Translations under genes and position numbers: made by a program | In this document: positions 21,008-32,248 of the stretch, piece after piece | How positions within the stretch are numbered: position 1 is the stretch's first letter | Layout of the letters: each line of letters begins with the position of its first letter | The notes under the pieces: generated by a model | What the model was told of the DNA's origin: nothing | Databases searched by the model: none | What the model saw: the letters and a program-made list of their open reading frames with translations, nothing else | Assembly (NCBI RefSeq): GCF_003073045.1 | Contig: NC_037598.1 | Span: forward strand, 13,306,486 to 13,370,485 | Reading direction: 5' to 3' | Source: Pomacea canaliculata | Lineage: Eukaryota; Mollusca; Gastropoda; Architaenioglossa; Ampullariidae | DNA length: 64,000 bases

Positions 21008-23154
21008 AATCATCATCATCATTATTATTATTTTTCGTAGTAGTAGTAGTAGTAGTGTTGTTATTATTATTATTGTCATTTTGCAGCTTTTAGGTATTCC
21101 GAATGTGTTGTATATTCGACTAAACATTAACAGAGCACACATACACAGACCAGAATCAATCAACTCTACAAACACACTTTTACCGAATTTTGCTTTCTTA
21201 TTTATAGGCGTAGTTGTCAAAGATTTCGTCGCAACAGAGTTACAAAATCTGTTTGGAATGAAACACAGCAGCAAGACACTTGAAGAAAAACTTAATAACG
21301 GCAGTGTCAAAGCTTCAGTGAAAACAACAGTATACTACAAATATACATGAAGCTGGGTGTAGTAGCATTCACGCACAACTGTGTAGCACCAGTGTAATGA
21401 TCTCGACCAGTATTCAAGTGGATGTAGCAATGTGGTTTAGGAGATGCCTGAAGCTGACAAAGAATGCATGGACATGTGAGAAACGCATGTCCTAGAATTC
21501 TTAATATTAAGCTTAGTCTTAAACAAAGCCAGGCTTGCATTCCACTCCCTAAGACCTATCTGGAACTCCAAGGCTTTGTCTCTACACACCAAGATACGCC
21601 TCTATAATACCAATGTAAAGTCAGCCCTTCTGTATGGATCTGAGACATGGCGGGTGACAAATGCCATCACCAACAAGATACAGACATTCATCAACAAATG
21701 TCTTCGCCGCATCCTTCACATCCGATGGCCTGAGAAGATCTCCAATACAGACCTGCGGGAGAGAGCCAATCAAAACCCTGCCAGCCAAGATATCAAAAAG
21801 CGAAAGTGGGGCTGGATTGGCCACACCCTACGAAAGCCAGCCGACAATTTAACGAGACAGGCTCTGGGCTGGAACCCAAAGGGAGGCGACAGGGTTAGGA
21901 GACCCAGACAGACGTGGAGGAGATCAGTCCACAGAGAGGCAGAGACAGCTGGCATGACATGGTCCCAACTGGAAAGGGATGACCAGGACCGGGTCCGATG
22001 GCGGCGTGTGGTTGCGGCCCTATGCTCCACTGGGGGCGTATAGGAAAGAAGAAGAAGAAGAAGAGAAGCTTGGTCTTGACCGAATTGATTTTGACACTAT
22101 TGATAGTGGTTGACAGACTAGGTAAACAAATGCCTAGAAGTAATGAAGATGAATCTGAGCTGAAACTAAAGCCGATTATTGTAAGATTCTTCTCGCAAAA
22201 AGTTTCCTAAATGGTGGTCTGCAACAGAAGAAAGCAAAAGAACAGGTTCCAGAATACTAGTTAGAGAAGACTTATGAAAACAACATTATTTCTTGCTTTC
22301 CCGCTCCTGTGATCATCCAGGTATGAGCGAGGTGTGGCCAAGAAATAGGAAAATAATTGCAAACTTAACCATAGGTCATAAATGAAGAAATATAGAGTCC
22401 TTGAAATTTTAATATAATCATCATTTTCCTCCACATTGCGAGCATCAAGAAATTTTAATATTGAAGATGTGGGTTATATGGAGGCCTTCTGCTTATACAT
22501 TAATGTTTATTGTTACAATTCTTTTTCAATTTTTCCAAATTGATAGCAGATCAAAACCTTATTAATCCTGAAGAAGAAGCACCTGACTCCTCTTTTATAA
22601 ACTTATGAAGAGTTGGTGGGCTGACTGAATGTCAAAACGTGTCTGGGTCCCACAGTCGTGTTAACAGTTCCTTCACAGCAGATGTATATGTCGTTGTCCA
22701 CACTAAGTATCAGTCCAGCTTAGCCCGTCTGCTACAGACGATTTCTTTTAAACAAGGAGGATACCTGGTACATAATTTTACCTACAAACATAAATTCTAC
22801 TTCTACAAGTTTGACTTTTTTCCAACAACAGCCAGCCCATCAATGCTTTTGTCAATATTAGACTAAGGGATAGCACTGGAAGTTTTTGGTAAACAGGCAT
22901 GTTCTTGTTAAAAGATGTTTTAGTAACAATATAACATGAAGACAGTCACTATGAACTAAAATGTATATAATACATTTTATGTGGCTATCGTTTGAATCTT
23001 AGGATTACAACTCCTTAAAATTAAAATTCACCATGATAAATGCATTTATTATCTCTTATTTTAGTTATTGCTTATTTTACTTACCTTTCCATAAGTGAAC
23101 ATCATTGACACCAAAGCCTACAAGAAGCCAGAACACAGATGCAATTCGCCACAT
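18801..23154 (-). CDS. PLAT copy A: small secreted PLAT-domain protein
   Basis: Minus-strand exons 23154-23085 (signal peptide), 20917-20661, 19216-19093 and 18814-18801 give a predicted 154-residue protein. Splice sites are GT/AG with phases 1, 0 and 1. The start MWRIASVFWLLVGFG is a signal peptide. The PLAT/LH2 domain covers about residues 25-150: AGTNAGVYIILIDADG, VNLRDVCAIRIYHDDSG, WYLEKV and NRWVP are the standard strands. PLAT domains are beta-sandwiches that bind lipids or proteins; no enzyme domain is attached here, so the function is unknown. Only about 9 bases upstream of its ATG match copy C; beyond that lies the truncated exon of copy B, so its promoter is in doubt. Confidence 0.8.
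19093..19216 (-). CDS. PLAT copy A exon 3
   Basis: 124 nt after CTAACTAG, starting VWIRRGLLKNDRVFHINRWV and ending TPPCSA; the donor GTAAGT is shared by all three copies. Confidence 0.85.
19581..19968. mobile_element. hAT-type MITE in PLAT copy A intron 2
   Basis: Element 19589-19960 (372 bp) has ends CAGGGGTGGGCGATTTATT and AATTAATTGCCCTCCCCTG. The 8-bp flanks are ATCTAGAG and GTCTAGAG. Inner arms (ATAGTTAACTCAGTTTTACC and its complement) extend the palindrome. The centre is GC-rich and holds a MULE end. Confidence 0.8.
19796..19847. repeat. MULE terminal fragment nested in the MITE
   Basis: Words GGGGATTAAGTG, TCGGGGATGAAG and the end GATTAAGTGACTGGGCACC match the right terminus of the MULE at 49968-51754. 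No 9-bp duplication is visible around it. Confidence 0.6.
20661..20917 (-). CDS. PLAT copy A exon 2
   Basis: 257 nt after CCTTTCAG, starting TRWGVSTHTPNVDEAGTNAG and ending WYLEK. Length and phases (1 to 0) equal copy C exon 2. Confidence 0.85.
20934..21076. repeat. (TCA)n/(TAG)n/(TTA)n microsatellite
   Basis: About 25 perfect TCA units followed by TAG and TTA runs, directly upstream of exon 2 of copy A on the minus strand. Copy C has the same repeat in the same place (31320-31464). Confidence 0.95.
21509..22077 (+). mobile_element. 5'-truncated LINE (3' end) in PLAT copy A intron 1
   Basis: LINE 21521-22065 is flanked by AAGCTTAGTCTT and AAGCTTGGTCTT (one mismatch). The ORF 21576-22043 is the C-terminal end of a non-LTR retrotransposon polyprotein (LLYGSETW, then KISNTDLRERAN, WGWIGHTLRK). 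The 3' end is an AAG run. Copy C lacks it at the matching site (about 30685). The same family occurs at 39.9-40.4, 44.6-47.6 and 51.9 kb. Confidence 0.8.
23085..23154 (-). CDS. PLAT copy A exon 1 (signal peptide)
   Basis: ATG in GTTACCATGTGG starts MWRIASVFWLLVGFGVNDV; donor GTAAGT, phase 1. It is 9 nt shorter than copy C exon 1. Confidence 0.75.
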
Positions 23155-23863
23155 GGTAACGGCGACGTCTGCGCTATCACAATCTATCATGACAACAGTG
23201 GCGATGACCCTAACTGGGTTCTCGAAAAGGTAAATAAACATTTTTGACACTTAACCCTTATGTAGCTTTTAGGAAGTCATCATTATCATATGTACTGAAT
23301 TGTTCTCATTTAAGATTCCAGTTCATTTATAAACATCCAGAAATGAATGTACGCAAATGGCTTAAAGAATGTTGTAGATGTCATAAAAACATCTTGAAAG
23401 TGAAGATTATGGATGAGATAAAACAACAGTTAAACTGTTCCCTAGTGCAGACTATCAGAATGCAGAAAGAGTTCAAGATAAACAAATCCTCCCTTGACTA
23501 GTACCAGTTCAAGAACAGTATACTGATCGTTGGGAGAAAACAGCTAAATAGACACAGAAACTGTCAACTCCTCCCTATCTTCATCGATGGCAAGAAAGTG
23601 AAAGTTTTTGTTGTTCTTCCTCTGTGCAATGTCGTCTGCGAGCTGCAGATTGTGTTTGGGACTCTCGAGCGATTTACAGGGAGGAGATGTTTCTGAAAGT
23701 ATATTCTACGACAAGATGCTAAACAGCAAGGGGGAAAAAAAGACTTCCATTGACGGAAACCCACTGTAGTCTACAAGTTTGTTGTACAGAGCTCGTGGAG
23801 CTTTGTATTTTATTGTAGAAAATATACAACACACAACAAACTACATTAATAATAATCATGTGC

Positions 23864-24077
23864 GCACCTACAACATAGAGCGGTCCGGTGGCGCAACGGT
23901 TAGCTCCTGTCACCAATACAGTGAAGGTTGGCTGCCCTCAGTTCATTTCTCGTCTCGGGCACGCTGTTCTTTCTCTGCACGTGGCATCTGTTTACAGGGC
24001 TGGCTGCTTGCCGTAATATAGCCTTAGTTGCTGACACGGCGTAAAACACCAATCCCCCCCCCCCGCACCTACAACAT
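23864..24077 (+). mobile_element. tRNA-derived SINE
   Basis: Element 23877-24064 lies between exact 13-bp duplications GCACCTACAACAT (23864-23876, 24065-24077). It has an A-box-like TGGCGCAACGG (23889-23899), a B-box-like GTTCATTTCTC (23941-23951) and a C-rich 3' tail. Copy A has the undisturbed site near 20120-20140. Confidence 0.8.
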
Positions 24078-24734
24078 CACAGACACACACCACTGACACT
24101 TCATCTGAGGTTGAGCATCTGGACCGTGTTACAGTCGCCGGCTCTCTCACGAGCAACACACACACACGACGTCCGTACGCGTTCTTTCAACACAAAACAA
24201 CGATTGGCTGAGGCTGTCCACATGATGTGAATAAGTTGCTGGAATGGCTCAGGACTGAAAAACTGAAAGATTGAAAAAAAGTCGCACCAGCAGCCGTTGA
24301 GTGCTTCACTTACAGTTTCTTGGCAACATGAAGCTCAATGTACACCCGTCCACACACTGAAGGCGATTTGTCTAAATGTAATCCTCGATCACAAGGGCTC
24401 TAACACAATTAACCGTATAGAGAGAGAAAAAAAAACATGACTAGACAAGGAATTTTTTCTGGCATCTACGCTCACATTAACATCCTTCTACTGTCATGTC
24501 CGCAATAGCCGTCTGCTTGTACCTTTTTGGCTAGAGTGATCTCGCTTTTCTTGCTGACACTCTTGCTCATTCTCCAGTACATGTTATTTACCATTGCAAT
24601 TTACCAATAGCGAAGGGATTAGATAGGTAAAGATACTGTATCAGTTTAGATGTTTTAAATTAGTGGCTGCTGTAAGTAGTATGCTTTCTTAATGTGCTGA
24701 CCAAATGGTTGTTTTTATACTGTTGTCTAACTAG

Positions 24735-24858
24735 GTGTGGATGAAAGCTGCTCACATGAAAAACGATCGCGTATTTAATATTGACCGCTGGGTCCCAACA
24801 AAACAAGAAGAGAGGGCATCACACTATGAAGTACAGCGCTCGCCACCGTGTAGCGCAG
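24735..24858 (+). pseudogene. PLAT copy B exon 3
   Basis: 124 nt with intact acceptor CTAACTAG and donor GTAAGT, and an open frame. It belongs to the truncated copy. Confidence 0.75.
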
Positions 24859-24868
24859 GTAAGTGTGT

Positions 24869-26096
24869 CCTGTTGTCACGACCAACATTCGCATTCTTTC
24901 CAATAACAAAACACGAGATCACTTCAGGTTAGTTCATCCAAGTAGTTATTATACACGAAAACTTCAAAAATAGATATCAATACATGAAACTTTCAAATAA
25001 AGCAGTTTAAACCATACACTTCCCCTCGTACACAACGATCTCAGCGTTACAATAGCAGACACCAAATATTATTAAACGCACATACTAAGACCGCACGCAG
25101 GCTGGTCTTCACAAATTCACAAAGACTACCTACACATGTCAATGACAAGGCATTCCTGATGATTAGTCTCCTAGAGCACTTTTCTAAGTCACAAGAAAAG
25201 TCCACGTGTTCATAAATATTCAGCAACACACAAAAGTCCTCAAAGTCCGAGTCAACAGTCTTACTCTCCCTCTCTCGATGACGGTGGAGAGTAACAATGG
25301 GGGTACGAAACCTTTCCCCCTCTCTCTCTACTGGTGGAACTTAAAAAGTAAAAGTCTTACTTTGCTTTATGCCGACACCAGCGGGAAATCTTCGGTGTCC
25401 TCGACACTCCACGGACATGTCTTTCCTCTCCTCGATGCACGGATTTTAAAGACGACAGCGACGGCCCTCCCCTCAGTCTGTAGTTGTCGTCGCTGATAGG
25501 TACGAGGATGGAGCCCACTTGCTCAACACTCTCCGAGGCTCGGATGGGATGCTTTCCGCCTTATCGCCGGCTCTGGTTCTTCTTTACCAAGAACCTCTCG
25601 TCAGCTCTGCGATATCCACCGCTCCCAGTAGCAGAATCGGCGTGGAACCTTCAGCAAACTTACGTGAGCTGCTAACCACAACAGCAGCAGTTCTACTGAG
25701 GTAACAATCTCCTAAACAGCAGCAGCGGCTCCGCACAAAAAGCAGCAAGAACGAGTCAGTGAAATAAAATCACTCCAATCCACAAATCCAAAAATAAAAG
25801 CCGCCGCTCAATCGATAGCCCCTCGGTAGCTCAGAAGATCGATCCAACTGGCCGATACTGTCGGGGTTAAATACCCACCCCAGTCACACTAGACCAGGTG
25901 TGAGCACTGCCAGAGCCGCAGGTAAAATTCGCTTAATTTCATGGCCCACGAACAGCGGGACAATCAAACGTGTCAACCTTCCCTTCATCCCCCCCCCCAC
26001 TCTTTTACTCTGTTGACTGTTACACGGCAGAGGGCGACACACAGGGCTGGCTACGCCCCCCGCTCTCCCTCTTACCCCCCTTACCGTCACACCTGT
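24869..26096. mobile_element. Solo LTR, 1218 bp
   Basis: Sequence 24874-26091 starts TGTCACGACC and ends CCGTCACA and is flanked by the 5-bp duplication CCTGT (24869-24873, 26092-26096). Copy C has the uninterrupted CCTGTCTACTG. No internal retrotransposon genes, so it is the product of LTR-LTR recombination. Orientation is not decided. Confidence 0.8.
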
Positions 26097-27020
26097 CTAC
26101 TGTCAGAGAAATGCCACGCAAATCAAAACTCATCCCCAGGTCTTAGGAGTGGCAATTGCAACATTTCGTGCATATCCTGGAGGTCTTTTCCTTAAACGAA
26201 AAAATGCAGTAGGAAGTCCTTTTATCACTTATTTCTACACAGACCACATATAAGATAAGTGATTTGGTTTGTGTTCTACAGCATGTGAAGTCATATCTGA
26301 CAATGTATCACTTGACATACATGTATCTTTTGTCTCCCACTACAGGTCCCCTGGACTGATGGATCAACGTGGCAAGGGTAGACAGCGGATGACAAGGTAC
26401 ACTTCCAATCATTACTTTATCATCTAGGACACCTCTAGACATTCTAATTACACAAAGAGCTGTGGAGCAAGATTATTCTCAATGTTTGAAAGTCGAATTG
26501 CATGAAAAGCGTTAGCGGTTAGAGTACTACAAATTGTAATATCTGATCGAAAGTAAAGTTGACTTTGTAGAAGAAATGAGAAATGGCATTTCACTTTGAG
26601 CTGAACGCCTGTAGATATATGTGTGTGTGTGTGAGTGTGTGAGTGAGAGAAGGAGAGATGGAGAATGGTGTTCACGTGTGTGTGTGTTTGTTCGTGTGTG
26701 TCCTTACCTTGAAGTAGACATTAATGGCATTTTCAGTCTTTTGTTCGATGTTACTAAATACTTCTAAACGATTTGAAAAAATAGCTTTTTGTACTCTATG
26801 TCTGTATTGTCTGTTTGTTTTAGGTGTGATGTGATTTTATATAATTATATTGTGTTCAAAGGATGGAGAGAAGTAACATAGCTTTGGAGCGGATTTCCTG
26901 AGGTCAACTTACAGTACTGCAAACTGAAATTTTGTTTTCACCGTCTAAACTTTGAAGGCATCCAGGACTTAAATACTTGCTGAAATTGCTTTTATTTGTA
27001 AAAACTTGCTGGCATGTCAT

Positions 27021-27026
27021 AATAAA
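27021..27026 (+). promoter_or_regulatory. Polyadenylation signal downstream of PLAT copy B
   Basis: AATAAA in the conserved ATAATAAAGAATGTC block, 662 bases after the copy B stop. Confidence 0.45.
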
Positions 27027-27276
27027 GAATGTCTGTTCATGCATGAAATTTGCCTTACGAGTTTTTCAGGTGAGTGTGGAAACAAAAATTTACTGGAATC
27101 TTAAAACCATCACACAATTAGAAAAGCACAAACAGCCAAAAAAAAAAACACCCAACAACAAACAAAAAACAACGAAAAAACAGCAGAAAAGAAAAGAAAT
27201 TCGTAATTGTCAAAGCAATAGTTAAATACTATGTCAAAAATGCAAGTAGACGTAAGCTGTACCAATCATATAATCA

Positions 27277-27549
27277 CAGTGGAACCTCGGTTAGCGAACG
27301 CCTCGGATAGCGAATATTTCGACTAACCAACAAAACTTTCGTTAAAAATTTGTCTCGGATAGCGAACAAAATTTCGGATAACGAACAGCCACGTGAACCA
27401 CACGTGACCGACCAGCTTGTCATCATTCGCGCTCGAGACACAAGTCACGAACGGTCGCTCCTTATCTGTGCGCATCCTTCTTATTCAGTAATTTTTTACT
27501 TTATTTTAATAAGATATTCCTCAATCATGGCTCCAAAGAAAAGTCTGTA
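27277..27549 (+). mobile_element. Left end of a pogo/Tigger-type DNA transposon
   Basis: Starts with the pogo-type inverted end CAGTGGAACCTCGGTTAGCG, followed by repeated CGGATAGCGAA words. An ATG at 27529 opens MAPKKSL, like the start of pogo/jerky-type transposases, then stops. No right end found, so it is a fragment. Confidence 0.6.
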
Positions 27550-27879
27550 GAGAAGTCTTTCCCTAACAGTGCGATAGACAATAGGATTTGATTGTCACGT
27601 GCTCATGGAGGGGGAATCCAACAGTAATTCCACCCCTTCCTTCCCGCACCTCCATCCACCCACGCCGTCAAAACGGCAAGTGTTCTTATGTTTAAATGTT
27701 TTCGTTATTGTTTTTATGTTTATTAAACTCCATTTATATCGTATTACATCTGTACTCACACACACACGCACTACATAAACCATTGGGTGCACGTGCCACG
27801 TACACTGCATTCCTGTATGTACTACAACTATGACTATACATGTGCAACACATACTTCCATCTGTAAGTACTACAACTCA
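27550..27879. other. Unassigned sequence
   Basis: About 330 bases between the pogo fragment and the minisatellite. It holds no exon or transposon end I can name. Confidence 0.4.
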
Positions 27880-28170
27880 GCACTACCATGTATATGCCCT
27901 AATGTACTACTGTATATGGATTAATTACCATGTGTGTACTAATGTACCACATACTATTTATTAATTAATATGTATGGGTACTAATGTACTACTATATGTG
28001 TGTACTAAAGTACTACTATATATGTATTAATTATTATGTATTGGTACTAATACACCATTATTTATACACACTAGTGTACTGCTGTGTTTATGTAGTACAC
28101 ATACTTCTATGCATGTGTATACACCTTGTGTTTTATGTATATACTGATGTACTACTGTATGAAGTTCATA
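27880..28170. repeat. Degenerate minisatellite of ACTAATGTACTAC-type units
   Basis: Words TACTAATGTAC, TACTACTATAT and TTAATTA recur with irregular spacing of about 50-65 bases. Units are diverged, so the array is old. Confidence 0.5.
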
Positions 28171-28352
28171 TACTATTTTGTACATGCATGTATCTGGGAT
28201 AACTGGATTTTGAGCAAGAGTTCGGACAGCCAACAACAAGAAAAATAAGAAAGTAATACAGATAGAACACTGCTTACGAAGTCTATCTCGGTAAACTTTA
28301 TGGGACCCTTGAATTTTCGGGAGAAGGAACAATCGAGAAGTGACCTCCTCTA

Positions 28353-28498
<146 letters not shown>

Positions 28499-29094
28499 TA
28501 CGTTTCGTGCACCCAGCAACACCCACATTTTGACCGCCTGTTGCCTTCCAAGTGATATAAGCATGGAGGGTTTCTTTGTCTGTAAGATGGCCGAGACCAG
28601 TAACATCTGTCGTTATGGAGCAGAATTTACGTTCTGTCAAATTCTATTTGAGTGATTTTATTTTTGTTTTAAAAGGAATCGCAAAGCTTTCTTTGCTGCA
28701 TGGACAACTCTGTGGCATTTAATGATGTTGATATAGAGGAGTGTGTGGAATTTAATGATTTCAGTGTTGTTGTTGGCATTGCAGGTTCAGTTTATGTCTC
28801 TCTTGCACATGGAGAAATATTTCATATTCGGAGCGCTGTTTAGTGTTTGAATGACTGTACGGGTCTTTCATACAGATTTCACATTAAAGTATATCATAGC
28901 GACGCAAATAACATTAACAGTAAAAATACTCACAGACATAAAATAAACACAGAGGCTACCGGAGTCGGAAAAGACTTTAATTTTTAAGATGTAGAAAACA
29001 TCTCGTCTGATTATCATGTCCTTACTCTTCTTGTCACTAAAACCATAAGATATGGATACAGGATTTTTAGTTATTATTATTATTATCCCTTTCC
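28499..29094. other. Unassigned sequence upstream of PLAT copy C
   Basis: Roughly 600 bases without a recognisable exon, repeat or transposon end. Confidence 0.4.
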
Positions 29095-29467
29095 ATGTCC
29101 GCCACCTACCCGCTGTTGAATCCTTTAAACATGAACTGAAAACACACATCTTCCGTAAACATTACTCCTGACTACCTTTCATATCATACGACTGCTTTTT
29201 CACACACTTTCTTGATCGTCTTCCTTTTAGAACATCAAAGTACTCTCAGTTTCTGCTTTTGCTACTTAAATCCCCTTTGCATTTTTTTGTATTTTGTTTT
29301 ATTCTATGTTAGTACTGTTGTTTCTTCGTTTATGGCGCATGTGTTGTTTGTTTTCCTGTTCCCCGTATGTTTTCTGTTTCTTTCTTGTTCTTAAGCGCAA
29401 AGAGAACGCTCCTTAGAAGTGTTAGTATGCGCTTTACAACATCCGCATTTGTTGTTGTTGTTGTTGT

Positions 29468-29517
<50 letters not shown>

Positions 29518-29540
29518 ATTATTGTTGTTGTTGTTGTTGC
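29095..29540 (+). mobile_element. 3' end of an L2/CR1-like LINE with a (GTT)n tail
   Basis: A short frame reads VESFKHELKTHIFRKHYS then stop, the typical C-terminus of L2/CR1-type polyproteins. A T-rich 3' UTR ends in GCGCTTTACAAC and a GTT array (29451-29540), the usual 3' tail of such elements. It is truncated at the 5' side. Confidence 0.6.
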
Positions 29541-29777
29541 TCGCAAAAATGACTGGACCATGAGAGATGACAGCAAAGAACAGTGACAAGCCTGGTCCTA
29601 GCGGTGGATGTGTTTGTGTGTCTGTCTGTGTTTCCACTCGAATGTGAGATTTGAATCGATGGTATCGCTTGACTGCGAAAGCTTGAAACTGTCGTCACAG
29701 ATGTTTGAACGTCGTCTGTGTTAGAGAAATGCAAACACATTCGTTTCAGTTTGAGCTTCTCGACTCGAGCCGTTACC

Positions 29778-29856
29778 ATGTGGAAAAATGCATCTGTGTT
29801 CTGGCTTCTTGTAGCTTTTGGTGTCGATGATGCTTACGGTCGGATCGTGCCAGACG
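29778..29856 (+). CDS. PLAT copy C exon 1 (signal peptide)
   Basis: 79 nt from ATG to donor GTAAAT. It shares SVFWLLV and the CCGTTACC leader with copy A. Confidence 0.8.
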
Positions 29857-31378
29857 GTAAATAAAATAATCAATTATTAAAAAAAAAAAGAAGCAAAATG
29901 CATATAGTATGGTGTATTCTGCTTTTAAGGCGCTGTAATCCAAAGATTTAAACGCCAGCCACATAAAATTATGTACCAGGTATCCTCCTTGTTTACAAGA
30001 AGTCGTCTGTAGCAGACGGGCTAAGCTGGTCTGACACTTAGTGTGGACAACGACATATACATCTGCTGTGAGGGAACTGTTAACACGCCTGTGGGACCTA
30101 TACACGTTTTGACATTCGGTCAGCCCAGGAACTCTTCAAAAGTGGAAATAAAGGAGTTTTACTAAAGTCAGGTGCTTCTTCTTCAGGCTTAATAAGGTTC
30201 TGATCCATTATCAATTGAAAAGAACTGTAAGAATACATATAAATGTATCAGCACACGGCCGCATATGTCATACATTGTGAAAATTAAAATTTCTTGATGA
30301 TTGCAAACAGGAGGAAGTTGATGAATGTAGTTAATTTTCAAGAACTCGATCTTTTTTTTATTTAATACTTACTGTTAAGTTTGCAATTACTTTACTATTT
30401 CTTGACCACACCTCACTGACGACAGGAAGATCACAAGAGTGGGGAAGCAAGAAATAATATTGTTTTATTAAATGTTCACTAACTAGTATTCTGGAACCTG
30501 TTCATTTGCATTCTCCTGTTGCTGACACCCATTTCAGAAACATGTGCGATAAGAAGCTAACAAAAATCGGCTTAAGTTTCACCTTTGTTTCATCTTCATT
30601 ACTTCTAGCCATTTGTTTACCTAGTCTGTGTACCACTATCAATATTGTCAAAAGGAATTCGGTCAAGACCAAGCTACAGGATTCTAGGACACACGCGTTT
30701 TTCACATGTCCATGCTTTCTTTGTCAGCTTCAGGCATCTCCTAAACCACATTGCTACATCCACTTGAATACTGGTCGAGATCATTACACTAGTTCGACAC
30801 AGTTGTCACTTGACAAAATACTAGATTTCAGACCCAGTATTTTTAAGATCTCTTTCTATTAATGTTTTTCTTGCTTTATTTCAAAATCACCCTTTTTAGC
30901 TCACTGTCATGTGGTAACTTAAATGGGGAAGTAACAATCGCCCCAATTAGTGTCTAGGGTGGCTTGTTGACAAGTATCACATGATGCCCGCGAGAAAGTC
31001 TTAGCGAGGTAATTTAGGAAATATTTCGAAATCACACTCTGCAAAAAAAAAAAAAAAAAAAGTAACCAAATAAAAAACAAACAAAAAATCGTGAAAGCAT
31101 GTGTCTGCCCCTACACCCAGCTTCATGTATATTTGTAGTATACTGTTGTTTTCACTGAAGCTTTTACACTGCCATGATTGAGTTCTGCTTTAACTGTCTT
31201 GCTGCTGTGTTTCTTTCCAAACAGAATTTGTAACTCTGTTGAGACGAAATCTTTGACAACTACGCCTACGAATAAGAAAGCAAAATTTGGCATACTTAAA
31301 AGCAGCAGAATGATCGATTTAATAATAATAATGATGATGATGATGATGATTGATGATTGATGATTGATGATTGATGAT

Positions 31379-31464
<86 letters not shown>

Positions 31465-32214
31465 GGTGGGTGATGGATGACTGATTATGAATGATGGATG
31501 ATGTCTTCTAGGAAGAGCTTGGAGGATATGGACAAAAACATCGAATAAAGAGCACGCCGGTACTAACGCAGATGTGCACATCATTTTGATTGACCCTGAT
31601 GGAGGAGAATCCCCGCCTTTATTCTTGGACAATATATTACGCAACGATTTTCAGCAAAATTCTGTAGACCAATTCAGCGTATACGACCAGGTTAACCTCA
31701 AGGACGTATGCGCTATCAGAATTTATCGTGATAACAGTGGCTCTTCCCCTGACTGGTTTCTCGAAAAGGTAAATAAACATTTTTGACACTAATCCCTGAT
31801 GCAGCTTTCAGGTAATCAATAGTCTCATATGTACTGAATTGTTCTCGTTTAAGATTCCACTTCATTTATAAACATCCAGAAATGAATGTTCACGAATGGC
31901 TTAAAGCAGTGATGCCCAACCTTTTTCGGCCTGCGGGCCATACACATTTCCGACATGCGTGTCACGGGCCGCAAATATACAAAAAAGGAAAAAAATAGAG
32001 CAGATACCATTTTTTTAGAAACAAGTTGTACTTGCCATTAATTATGTAGTAATTAGTGGGATATTTGAAGTTGTTTTCCCGAAACCAACTTCTGAATGTC
32101 CGGCTGCATCGTAGAGACACCAAGTCGGAGCACTGAATCGAAATGTTCGTCCATCGAAAAAAAGTTTGAGAGACGCCCCTACGTAGGGATAAATCCTTCT
32201 TCTTCCCTTTTTTC

Positions 32215-32248
<34 letters not shown>

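Larger units (their letters stand above)
23164..26359 (+). pseudogene. PLAT copy B: 5'-truncated pseudogene
   Basis: Copy B keeps only the last 66 bases of exon 2 (23164-23229, DVCAITIYHDNSGDDPNWVL), exon 3 (24735-24858, VWMKAAHMKNDRVFNIDRWV to PPCSA) and exon 4 (26346-26359, GPLD and stop). Signal peptide, first PLAT strands and promoter are missing: the left edge is fused to the 5' end of copy A. The remaining splice sites and frames are intact, so the truncation is probably recent. A SINE sits in intron 2 and a solo LTR in intron 3. Confidence 0.8.

Noticed and set aside
23079..23240. Bidirectional promoter between PLAT copies A and B
   Set aside because: Copy B has no first exon; the arrangement is a rearrangement breakpoint.
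29391..29779. Polyasparagine/polyglutamine/polythreonine open frames
   Set aside because: Produced by the (GTT)n tail of a LINE.
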